Source of the DNA: JAGVMG01 sp964461105
GTDB lineage: Bacteria; Chlamydiota; Chlamydiia; Chlamydiales; Rhabdochlamydiaceae
Length of the DNA stretch: 12,656 nucleotides
Reading direction: 5' to 3'
Assembly: GCA_964461105.1 (NCBI GenBank)
Contig: CAYWSY010000059.1
Coordinates: forward strand, 1 to 12,656
The notes under the pieces were generated by a model, which was not told where the DNA came from, made no database searches, and was given only the letters and a program-made list of their open reading frames with translations. Positions 1 to 7,003 of this stretch are shown here, piece by piece; position 1 is the first letter of the stretch; the number at the start of each line of letters is the position of its first letter. The position numbers and the translations under genes are program-made.

Positions 1-1
1 G

Positions 2-919
2 GGAGTGTTTCTCATGGGTGATATTCCCATTCTCGTAAGCACCGAAAGCGCCGATGTGTGGTCACATCCCGAGCTCTTTGATATTCATTGGCAAGCTGGC
101 GCCCCTCCCGATCAATATAATCCCGAAGGGCAATGCTGGGGATTTCCCCTTTACCGTTGGGATGTCTTGCGCAAAACCCATTTTGATTGGTGGAAGCAAC
201 GACTAACTTATGCTTCCCATTTCTACGATATTTATCGAATCGATCATGTCATTGGTCTGTTTCGCATCTGGGCTATTCCCAATGATAAATCAAGCAAAGA
301 AGGGAGCTTCCTCCCCTCCGATCCTGACACATGGGAGCCTCAAGGAAGGGAAATTTTAGAGACATTCATCAATTCCTGCGAAATGCTCCCGATTGCAGAA
401 GATCTCGGCGATGTACCTGAATGCGTTCCTCCCGTTCTCAAAGAAATGGGAATCTGCGGGACTAAAGTGATGCGCTGGGAGAGAAATTGGGAAGAGGAAG
501 GAAGATTTATCCCGATCCAATACTACCCTCCCATCAGCCTCACCACAGTCTCCACACACGATTCAGAGCCGCTCCAGCTCTGGTGGAAAACATCACCTGA
601 AGAAGCTCAGGAATTTGCAGCATCTAAACATTGGGAATATGCGCCAGAGATCACCCATTTTCAACACAAGGAAATTCTATGGGATAGCCACCACACTTCA
701 AGCTTATTCCATATCAACCTCCTGCAAGAATACCTCGCTCTATTTCCCGAACTTGTCGCTCCCAACCCAGAAGATGAACGGATCAACATCCCCGGAAAAC
801 TTCTCGCCACCAACTGGACCTACCGTTTCCGTCCCAGTGTTGAAGAAATCGTCGCTCACAAAGAACTTGCGCAAGCAATCGAAAAAGTGGTTTACTCCCC
901 CGATGCACTCTCTCTTTAA
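2..919 (+). CDS. malQ: 4-alpha-glucanotransferase (amylomaltase, GH77), C-terminal part
   Basis: Disproportionating enzyme of cytosolic glycogen/maltodextrin metabolism: it moves an alpha-1,4-glucan segment from one glucan to another. The gene is cut by the window edge; the frame is open from base 2 and about 305 residues are visible, against roughly 500 or more for the whole enzyme. All three GH77 catalytic carboxylates are seen: the nucleophile Asp in RIDHVIGLFR (codon 242-244), the acid/base Glu in PIAEDLGDV (codon 398-400) and the third Asp in THDSEP (codon 560-562). The opening GVFLMGDIPIL matches the conserved strand and is, from memory, like chlamydial MalQ. The stop overlaps the Shine-Dalgarno of the next gene, so the two are probably co-transcribed. 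There is no sign of a frameshift or decay. The family call is near certain; the symbol follows usual chlamydial naming. Confidence 0.95.
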   Translation, partial: GVFLMGDIPILVSTESADVWSHPELFDIHWQAGAPPDQYNPEGQCWGFPLYRWDVLRKTHFDWWKQRLTYASHFYDIYRIDHVIGLFRIWAIPNDKSSKEGSFLPSDPDTWEPQGREILETFINSCEMLPIAEDLGDVPECVPPVLKEMGICGTKVMRWERNWEEEGRFIPIQYYPPISLTTVSTHDSEPLQLWWKTSPEEAQEFAASKHWEYAPEITHFQHKEILWDSHHTSSLFHINLLQEYLALFPELVAPNPEDERINIPGKLLATNWTYRFRPSVEEIVAHKELAQAIEKVVYSPDALSL

Positions 920-929
920 AGGTACTCTC

Positions 930-2513
930 ATGCGTTTTGTTTTCATCATCCTTCTTCTCTTTTTTTTGCCAGAACTCAATGCAAAAAAAAGAATCAAATT
1001 AGAGAAAAGCACCCCTTACAACACCGAGCAACACGCTAAGCTTTCTCTTGCGGCGCTTTATAATACCTTAGACCCCCTCTCCATCTCACAACACCTTGCC
1101 TTCTACGAACTCTATTCTGAAACCAAAGAAGGGAAAGCCGCCCTTAAAAACGCTTGGGAACTACTCAATGCGGGAACCCTTTCTTCAGAAGCAACGCAAG
1201 TCCCCCTTCCCAAACTTGGGATGCAAGAAGTCATTTCCCTCATCACACGAGATTCTTTCGATCCTCCAGTACAACTCACCAAAGAACAACTACACGTCAT
1301 CGATACCGTTGCAGCGCGCCTGCATAACCGTAAACTTCAAGGAGCTCACCTCTGGACAAAAGCTGACGTCATCGCGTTGAATCCTGAAGAGATCGATATC
1401 GCGCGAGGTCTGCTCATCGATCAATTTGAAGGAGTAGAAGATGCGCGCGATCAGATTCGCCATTATGAAGCGAGCATCGATCTCATGGCCCTGCAAATCC
1501 TCGCAAGACTCCCTTCCGATGCCACCCATGAAGATCAAATCCGCGAAATCAACCGCTTTGTGTTCCAAGAGATGCAATTTCGCTTTCCACCCCATTCCAT
1601 CCACGCAAAAGACATCGATCTCTATACCTTCCTTCCCTCAGTAATCGATAGCCGCCAAGGGGTCTGCTTAGGCGTTTCAATCCTCTACCTTGCATTAGGT
1701 CAACGACTCAATCTACCTCTTGAAGTGATCACACCTCCCGGCCACATCTATGTTCGTTACCGAACCCCAGAGAAGACCATCAACATTGAAACGACCGCTA
1801 GAGGCATTAACCTCCCCACAGAAGTGTATCTTGGGATTAATACGCGCAAGCTCAATGTCCGCAACACAAAAGAAGTGATCGGGATGGCCTTTATCAACCA
1901 AGCTTCCGTCTCCTGGTCGCGCAGCGATTATCAAACCACCATTTCTCTGTATGAAAAAGCCCTTCCTTACTTGAGAGACGATCCGCTGCTCAAAATGTTC
2001 TTAGGCCTCAATTACATGTTTGTTGGGAAAAAAAAGGAAGGAACTGAATTACTCAAACAAGTGCAACACATCACCTTTGATGAAGCCGTCTCTCCCGAGA
2101 CACTTCCTGATGACCTGCTTCAAGGAAGAGCCGATGCGGCAGCGATCCAAGCGATCTTCCTACCTGTCGATGAAACGAGAACATCCATTATTGAAAAACA
2201 GCAAGAGCTCGAATCCATCTTAAAACGCTATCCGAAATTCAGAGCAGGCCTGCTGCAACTAGCCACAACATGGCTACAGCTGGGAAGAGCCACTGAAGCG
2301 CAAGAAATCCTCGAGCGCTACCACAAGATCGATCCCAACAATTCAACTGTTGAATATTACCTCTCGATCTTAAGCGCACAAAGGCTCGATTACTCCCGAG
2401 CATGGAAACACCTTACTCATGCAGAAAAACTAACCAGAGAGCGCGGACATCATCCGAAAGCGCTGAGAGCGCTTCGGATGAATCTGCGACGGGCGTGTCC
2501 GGAGCCTTATTGA
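930..2513 (+). CDS. Exported transglutaminase-like (SirB1-type) protein with TPR repeats
   Basis: A 527-residue protein of unknown substrate, probably periplasmic or envelope-associated. I chose the ATG at 930 because AAAGG lies 7 nt upstream (918-922) and the product then begins with a classical signal peptide, MRFVFIILLLFFLPELNA; longer in-frame starts run into malQ. Residues about 200-310 look like the transglutaminase-like domain seen in SirB1 proteins: DSRQGVCLGVSILYLALG carries the candidate catalytic Cys246 and PPGHIYVRY the candidate His272. An IETT segment follows where the third triad residue is expected, but I cannot assign that residue. Residues about 322-378 and 435-500 are helical TPR-like repeats (for example LQLGRATEAQEILERYHKIDPN). 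The gene starts 10 nt after malQ, suggesting one operon. Its last codons hold a strong hairpin, and its stop overlaps the convergent minus-strand gene by 7 nt. The domain calls are fairly good; the role is unknown. Confidence 0.8.
   Translation: MRFVFIILLLFFLPELNAKKRIKLEKSTPYNTEQHAKLSLAALYNTLDPLSISQHLAFYELYSETKEGKAALKNAWELLNAGTLSSEATQVPLPKLGMQEVISLITRDSFDPPVQLTKEQLHVIDTVAARLHNRKLQGAHLWTKADVIALNPEEIDIARGLLIDQFEGVEDARDQIRHYEASIDLMALQILARLPSDATHEDQIREINRFVFQEMQFRFPPHSIHAKDIDLYTFLPSVIDSRQGVCLGVSILYLALGQRLNLPLEVITPPGHIYVRYRTPEKTINIETTARGINLPTEVYLGINTRKLNVRNTKEVIGMAFINQASVSWSRSDYQTTISLYEKALPYLRDDPLLKMFLGLNYMFVGKKKEGTELLKQVQHITFDEAVSPETLPDDLLQGRADAAAIQAIFLPVDETRTSIIEKQQELESILKRYPKFRAGLLQLATTWLQLGRATEAQEILERYHKIDPNNSTVEYYLSILSAQRLDYSRAWKHLTHAEKLTRERGHHPKALRALRMNLRRACPEPY
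2451..2480. repeat. Near-perfect inverted repeat inside the 3' end of the TPR gene
   Basis: The arms are CATCCGAAAGCGCT (2451-2464) and AGCGCTTCGGATG (2468-2480), with a GAG loop. They pair over 13 bp with a single bulged A. The repeat is within the coding frame, about 30 nt before the stop, and is not followed by a T-run, so it is not a canonical terminator. It could still slow or stop transcription between the convergent genes. Confidence 0.6.
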
Positions 2514-3439
2514 GCTAGAGCCCTCTGAAGATGCTCTTGGTCTTCAGTACTTAGTTTTAGTTTATGAAAAGCTGAACCCGATGTCTGCATACAAAACTCT
2601 GTCATTTGAGTCTTGTTGCGAGCACCAACTCTTACAACACGATTAATGTCTTGAAGTCTTCCATCACGCTCTGTTCCTTGATAGAAAGTGATTTTTAAGC
2701 GTTTTCGATCCTTTTTTAACTCGGGTAATGCTCGAATTGTTTTTATTAACTCACCATAGCACTTGCCTGGATTGGAATTTAAATCACTTGCATTAATAGA
2801 GAATTTTTTAGTCAAAAGCAGCTTTCTGCTCGAATGAGAACCCTCTATAACTGCTATGATATCTTGCTTTAAGACAAACAAATTTTTTATAGATTCAAAT
2901 AAAGATGCAACGCGAGAAACACTTTCTTGCGGTTCTACAGGCTTGCTTTCAACCTTTGCTTTAGACTGAAAATAGTTAACGACTTTTTTAGCTTGAGACC
3001 TGTTAAGATGTAAATTATTTCTTAACGATTTTGACACTGATGACACAGATTCCATTCTAGAAAAAGAACACCCCTTGTCACCAAGTGAACCACTTTGACT
3101 AATATAGACTTCATATTTCTTCGAAGATTCTGAACGAACAAAGCAGTGGTGAATCTGAAGCTCGTCTTGTTGAACTGATGAAGCAGCATCCTTAACATTC
3201 TGAACTAATTGAGCACGATTTGCTAAAATGCCCATTTCCATGCCGATAATCTTTCCTTTAAACGAAGAAATAACGACAACTTTTTCTGACATGAGTGCAT
3301 CTTGACTGCTATTGAACCACGAAAATGATGAAAACCAATTTGAAATCCGAGTTCCTAGAGATGGAGATAATAAAGCATCAAATTTTTTAAACGCCACTAA
3401 GCCTTCCAGACTTATTGAATTATTTATAATTTTAACCAT
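2507..3439 (-). CDS. Hypothetical 310-residue protein, A+T-rich orphan gene
   Basis: I do not recognise this protein. It has no signal peptide and no clear membrane segment. It is rich in Ser and Lys and looks like mixed alpha/beta with a lysine-rich middle (about residues 150-170). Both halves contain a beta-like stretch followed by a charged helix (around YEVYISQSGSLG and KITFYQGTERDG), which might reflect a duplication, but identity is too low to claim it. The ATG at 3439 is preceded by AGG at 7 nt and by a near-consensus promoter. Composition differs from the neighbours: three 60-base rows counted by hand gave 42, 35 and 33% G+C, against 50% for a clpB row. Strand, composition and its own promoter point to an insertion between operons. 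A secreted effector is one possibility for an intracellular bacterium, but nothing in the sequence proves it. The frame is intact and convergent with the TPR gene. Confidence 0.7.
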   Translation of the reverse strand: MVKIINNSISLEGLVAFKKFDALLSPSLGTRISNWFSSFSWFNSSQDALMSEKVVVISSFKGKIIGMEMGILANRAQLVQNVKDAASSVQQDELQIHHCFVRSESSKKYEVYISQSGSLGDKGCSFSRMESVSSVSKSLRNNLHLNRSQAKKVVNYFQSKAKVESKPVEPQESVSRVASLFESIKNLFVLKQDIIAVIEGSHSSRKLLLTKKFSINASDLNSNPGKCYGELIKTIRALPELKKDRKRLKITFYQGTERDGRLQDINRVVRVGARNKTQMTEFCMQTSGSAFHKLKLSTEDQEHLQRALAQ

Positions 3440-3591
3440 ATAAATACCTATTTTTTGTTTAAAGTTTAATTAGATTTCGCGAGTTATTTTACATGCATAA
3501 CAAACAAATGTCAATTATATACAAAAATAAAAAAACACCTGTTTTTTTAATTACTTAAAAAAATTCCTACTCAACAAACCCCCTCTTTGTC
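3440..3591. other. A/T-rich divergent intergenic region
   Basis: This 152-nt spacer separates the divergent orphan gene and exported-protein gene. It holds the minus-strand promoter, several A-tracts and T-tracts, and a weak A/T stem-loop (AAAAAAAC 3529-3536, loop ACCT, GTTTTTTT 3541-3548). I could not find a convincing plus-strand promoter for the gene starting at 3631; TGATACA at 3593-3599 is only a poor -10 candidate without a matching -35. The A-tracts suggest bent DNA. No coding potential was seen. Confidence 0.6.
3486..3514 (-). promoter_or_regulatory. Near-consensus sigma-70-type promoter for the minus-strand orphan gene
   Basis: Read on the minus strand, a perfect -35 TTGACA (plus 3509-3514) is followed by exactly 17 nt and then a -10 TAAAAT (plus 3486-3491, five of six consensus bases). 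Transcription would start near 3479, giving a leader of about 40 nt before the ATG at 3439. This is the strongest promoter match I found in the window. Confidence 0.75.
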
Positions 3592-3630
3592 ATGATACAA
3601 AAAGAGACGCACATCACCCAAGGGAGTCCT

Positions 3631-4254
3631 ATGTCAAAACAGATCTTGCTTACCGCTACGATACTCGCTCTTTTGAGCTCCCACCCCTGTTTTGCCGAGC
3701 TGTATCTCGATGATGTGATGAGCCCAAAGATTCAAGAAAAAACAGGCGTTGAAGATTTAACCCCCATGCAGAAACGGGCACTTGAGATCTGGATCAACGA
3801 TACGTTTGTACTCAAAGATCAAAATGATGGACCTGTCAAAGAGACCTCTGACCTCTCCCTTTCCATTAACGTTAACAATGGTCAACAACTCCGCCTTTCC
3901 GATAGCACGTTATGGGAGATCGATCCTGCTGATCAATCGATTGCTGCCACATGGATCACCCCCTTTCCTATTAAGGTGGGTACAAGTGGCAATCCGAGCT
4001 ATCCAACGCTTCTCACTAATTTAAATACCAATGTCTCTGTAAGAGCACGATCAACACAAACCCTCGCTCCTCCTCCGACAGAAACTGTGCCAGCTCCTGC
4101 AACACCAAGCGCGCCTATAGAGCCAGCAACTCCTCAAGTTCCAATGCCCCAAACTCCACCAACCCGACCAAAAGCAACAACGCCAGCAAAACCGCAAGTC
4201 GTGACACCTCCTGCAGGACAACAAACACCTGCAAAACCTGCGACAACCAATTGA
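3631..4254 (+). CDS. Small exported protein with Pro/Thr/Ala-rich tail
   Basis: A 207-residue protein of unknown function. The ATG at 3631 is preferred over the one at 3592 because AAGGGAG (3620-3626) sits just upstream and the product then starts with a signal peptide, MSKQILLTATILALLSSHPCFA, with likely cleavage after residue 22. The mature part has a small domain (about 23-140) with beta-rich segments such as LSLSINVNNGQQLRLSDSTLWEIDPAD. A low-complexity tail (about 145-207) of Pro, Thr, Ala and Gln follows, of the kind used as a periplasmic spacer or wall-associated linker. It probably acts in the periplasm or at the outer membrane. It lies 62 nt upstream of clpB, with two hairpins between. 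The globular part vaguely recalls conserved chlamydial hypothetical proteins, but I cannot name a family. There are no lipobox or membrane anchors beyond the signal. Confidence 0.75.
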   Translation: MSKQILLTATILALLSSHPCFAELYLDDVMSPKIQEKTGVEDLTPMQKRALEIWINDTFVLKDQNDGPVKETSDLSLSINVNNGQQLRLSDSTLWEIDPADQSIAATWITPFPIKVGTSGNPSYPTLLTNLNTNVSVRARSTQTLAPPPTETVPAPATPSAPIEPATPQVPMPQTPPTRPKATTPAKPQVVTPPAGQQTPAKPATTN

Positions 4255-4257
4255 CGA

Positions 4258-4277
4258 ATAGCGCATAAACGCGCTAT
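4258..4277 (+). other. Short hairpin after the exported-protein gene
   Basis: ATAGCGC (4258-4264) pairs with GCGCTAT (4271-4277) over 7 bp around a 6-nt loop, 3 nt after the stop codon. Only TATTTAT follows, a weak U-tract, so it could be an inefficient terminator or the first half of a tandem leader structure with the next hairpin. Confidence 0.5.
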
Positions 4278-4279
4278 AT

Positions 4280-4311
4280 TTATCCTCAAACACAGTTTTG
4301 TTTGAGGGTAA
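4280..4311 (+). promoter_or_regulatory. Hairpin that sequesters the clpB Shine-Dalgarno
   Basis: TTATCCTCAAAC (4280-4291) pairs with GTTTGAGGGTAA (4300-4311): 12 bp including one G-U wobble, loop ACAGTTTT. The right arm contains the whole Shine-Dalgarno GAGGGT (4304-4309) of the ATG at 4317. No U-tract follows, so translational control is more likely than termination. For a heat-shock disaggregase this is a plausible RNA thermometer; that role is inference. Confidence 0.55.
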
Positions 4312-4316
4312 TTATC

Positions 4317-6923
4317 ATGACTCCGCAATTTACTGAACCTGTACAATCTGCTTTAGAAAAAGCCTTTACCTTTGCTCAAGAACACCGACATACTGAGGTG
4401 TCCGATAACCACTTCATTCTTGCCCTATTTGATGACCCCCAAGGGTATTGTACCCTTCTCTCGACATCGCTGAACCTCGATCCCAAGCAGCTCATTGCAA
4501 AGCTTGAGAAAGCTTTAAAGCAAGCACCTACCTTTAGTGGCACGCCTCAACCTCCCCAAGTTTCTAACGCGCTGCAACAAACCATTCTCAATGCAGGGCG
4601 GATCGCCAAGCAATGGGGCGATGCCTATGTCAGCAGCGATCATGTGTTTTATACGTACTGGCAAGCCACACACGAGCCGTTTTCCAGTTGGAAAAAAAGC
4701 TCTCCCCTTTCACTCAAAGAACTTCATGCACGGATTCAACAGATAAGAGGCACGACCAAAATGGATACACCTACCGCAGAATCGACCCTCAATGCTTTAG
4801 ATAAATACTGCAAGAATCTCACCTCACTTGCAAAAGAAGGAAAACTCGATCCGGTTATTGGTAGGGATGAAGAGATCCGCCGAACAATGCAAGTTTTAAG
4901 CCGCCGCACTAAAAATAATCCCCTACTCATTGGCGAACCTGGTGTTGGAAAAACTGCCATTGCTGAAGGTCTTGCATTGCGCATCGTTCAAGGGGATGTC
5001 CCCGATTCTCTCAAAGATAAACAACTTCTCGTTCTCGACATGGGAAGCTTGATTGCGGGAACAAAATTCCGCGGTGAATTTGAAGAGCGTCTCAAAGGAA
5101 TTCTTAAAGAAGTGGAAGAGCAAGAGGGACAGATCCTCTTATTTATCGATGAGGTGCACACGCTTGTTGGAGCTGGAGCTTCTGAAGGGGCAATGGATGC
5201 TGCTAACCTGCTCAAGCCCGCACTTGCCAGAGGGACATTGCACTGCATAGGTGCTACCACTCTCAATGAATACAAAAAATACATCGAAAAAGATCCCGCT
5301 CTAGAGCGCAGGTTCCAAACCGTTCTCGTTCCAGAGCCAAGTGTAGAGGACGCCATTGCCATTTTAAGAGGCTTGCGCGAGCGCTACGAGATCTACCATG
5401 GCGTTCATATCACAGAAGGAGCTCTCCATGCAGCTGTGTTTCTGTCTAATCGCTACATTACCGATCGCAGACTTCCTGACAAAGCAATCGACTTAATTGA
5501 TGAAGCTGCCAGCATGATCCGCTTACAAATCGGCAGCCTTCCTCTTCCGATCGATATCAAAGAGAGGGAGCTTTCAAGTGTGATTGTCAAACAAGAGGGG
5601 CTGAAGCGAGAGGACACCAAAAGTTCGCTTGCGGAAGCTGAAAAACTCAATGTGCAGATTGGCAACATCAAGGAAGAGCTCAGCATCTTGCACGAAAAAT
5701 GGAACCGGGAAAAGAAGGTCATCCAATCGTTGAAAGAAAAGAAAAATGCCCTTGAAACACTCCGCTTTCAAGAAGAGGAAGCTGAGCGTGCTGCCGACTA
5801 CAATAAAGTGGCAAAATTGCGCTATGATGCGATTCCTAAAATGAAACAAGAGCTTGAAGAAGCTCAAAAAATGCTCTCTGAGCAATCTGATCGGCTGCTT
5901 CCCGAAGAGGTCGATGAATCGCTCATCGCTCAAATTGTCGCAAAATGGACAGGGATTCCCGTCCAAAAAATGCTCGAGGGGGAAGCTGCTAGACTCCTTA
6001 GCTTGGAAAAAACACTCTCAAATCGCGTGGTCGGCCAACCTTTTGCCATTGCAGCTGTCAGCGAAGCAATCCGCCGTTCTAGAGCAGGGCTTAATGACCC
6101 CTCTCGTCCCGTTGGCGTCTTTCTCTTTGTCGGTCCTACAGGGGTTGGAAAAACGGAGCTTGCTAAAGCGCTTGCCGACCAGCTCTTTAATCAAGAAGAA
6201 GCGATCATCCGGATCGACATGTCAGAGTACATGGAAAAGCACAGCGTTGCCAAACTCATCGGCTCCCCTCCGGGCTATGTCGGTTACGACGAGGGGGGGC
6301 AACTGACCGAAGCGCTCCGTCGCCGTCCCTATGCTGTTGTGCTCCTCGACGAGGTGGAAAAAGCACATCCTGATGTGTTCAATATCCTCCTGCAGATCTT
6401 CGATGATGGAAGGATTACCGATAGCAAAGGGCGCACTGTCAATTGTAAAAATGCGCTCTTTATCATGACCTCTAATCTCGGCTCCGAGCAGCTTTTAGAA
6501 ACGATCCGCTCAAGATCCACCGAATGGACAAAAGAATCGGTTCTCGGTGTTGTCGAACCTGTTTTACGCTCCCATTTCCGCCCTGAGTTCCTCAACCGCC
6601 TCGACGAGATCCTCCCCTTCCTTCCGCTGATGGAAAAGGATATGGAGCAAATCGTCATCATCCAGCTCGAAAGAGTCAAACAGCGCCTGCAAGAGCGTTC
6701 CATTCAGCTCAATTGGGATGCAGCAGTGCTCGCGTATCTTGCCCATGAGGGATATGATCCATTATATGGAGCGCGCCCCTTGAAGCGCTTGATCCAACAA
6801 AAAGTGGTCAATCTGCTCTCTACTGCAATCCTTAAAGGAGAGATCAAAAACGAAGCTGTAGTTACACTGATGATGAACAAGGATAAGGAGCCTGGAGTCA
6901 CATTCCATACTGACGGTAAATAG
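4317..6923 (+). CDS. clpB: ATP-dependent disaggregase ClpB
   Basis: Hsp100 hexamer that pulls aggregated proteins through its pore together with DnaK; cytosolic. It has 868 residues, the usual ClpB size. Order: N-terminal Clp repeat domain (about 1-150), first AAA+ domain with Walker A GEPGVGKT (206-213) and Walker B LLFIDE (Asp278, Glu279), the long coiled-coil middle domain (about 400-530), second AAA+ with GPTGVGKT (606-613) and VVLLDE (678-679), and the C-terminal domain with GARPLKR (818-824). The ATG at 4317 is chosen because GAGGGT lies 7 nt upstream; the in-frame TTG at 4302 would overlap it. The full middle domain marks it as housekeeping ClpB rather than the sheath-recycling ClpV. 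Linker sequences resemble chlamydial ClpB from memory. The gene sits directly before the secretion cluster, 80 nt upstream of the TssK-like gene. No CIRCE operator is visible; the leader hairpin may regulate it. Confidence 0.96.
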   Translation: MTPQFTEPVQSALEKAFTFAQEHRHTEVSDNHFILALFDDPQGYCTLLSTSLNLDPKQLIAKLEKALKQAPTFSGTPQPPQVSNALQQTILNAGRIAKQWGDAYVSSDHVFYTYWQATHEPFSSWKKSSPLSLKELHARIQQIRGTTKMDTPTAESTLNALDKYCKNLTSLAKEGKLDPVIGRDEEIRRTMQVLSRRTKNNPLLIGEPGVGKTAIAEGLALRIVQGDVPDSLKDKQLLVLDMGSLIAGTKFRGEFEERLKGILKEVEEQEGQILLFIDEVHTLVGAGASEGAMDAANLLKPALARGTLHCIGATTLNEYKKYIEKDPALERRFQTVLVPEPSVEDAIAILRGLRERYEIYHGVHITEGALHAAVFLSNRYITDRRLPDKAIDLIDEAASMIRLQIGSLPLPIDIKERELSSVIVKQEGLKREDTKSSLAEAEKLNVQIGNIKEELSILHEKWNREKKVIQSLKEKKNALETLRFQEEEAERAADYNKVAKLRYDAIPKMKQELEEAQKMLSEQSDRLLPEEVDESLIAQIVAKWTGIPVQKMLEGEAARLLSLEKTLSNRVVGQPFAIAAVSEAIRRSRAGLNDPSRPVGVFLFVGPTGVGKTELAKALADQLFNQEEAIIRIDMSEYMEKHSVAKLIGSPPGYVGYDEGGQLTEALRRRPYAVVLLDEVEKAHPDVFNILLQIFDDGRITDSKGRTVNCKNALFIMTSNLGSEQLLETIRSRSTEWTKESVLGVVEPVLRSHFRPEFLNRLDEILPFLPLMEKDMEQIVIIQLERVKQRLQERSIQLNWDAAVLAYLAHEGYDPLYGARPLKRLIQQKVVNLLSTAILKGEIKNEAVVTLMMNKDKEPGVTFHTDGK

Positions 6924-6940
6924 ACTCATTCAAAAAAACC

Positions 6941-6968
6941 TTGAAAATAATCGATTTTAGACTATGCT
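6941..6968 (+). promoter_or_regulatory. Candidate promoter of the secretion cluster
   Basis: TTGAAA (6941-6946, five of six consensus bases) is followed after 16 nt by TATGCT (6963-6968, four of six) in the 80-nt gap between clpB and the TssK-like gene. It would give a leader of about 30 nt. The match is moderate. Read-through from clpB is also possible, since I see no strong terminator after clpB. Confidence 0.45.
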
Positions 6969-7003
6969 TTATGGCAAAATGATTCGATTTCTTGAGGGAA
7001 TGA

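Noticed and set aside
615..929. Longer start for the TPR gene at 615 or 903.
   Set aside because: These run inside malQ, lack a good ribosome-binding site and would hide the signal peptide that begins at 930.
3529..3548. A/T stem-loop followed by T-run as a terminator.
   Set aside because: The stem has only one G-C pair and no gene ends there; it is probably just A-tract DNA in the divergent spacer.
4258..4311. CIRCE (HrcA) operator upstream of clpB.
   Set aside because: Neither hairpin has the TTAGCACTC-N9-GAGTGCTAA sequence.
4317..6923. Calling the AAA+ gene ClpV because it borders type VI genes.
   Set aside because: The long middle domain, overall length and close resemblance to chlamydial ClpB fit the housekeeping disaggregase.
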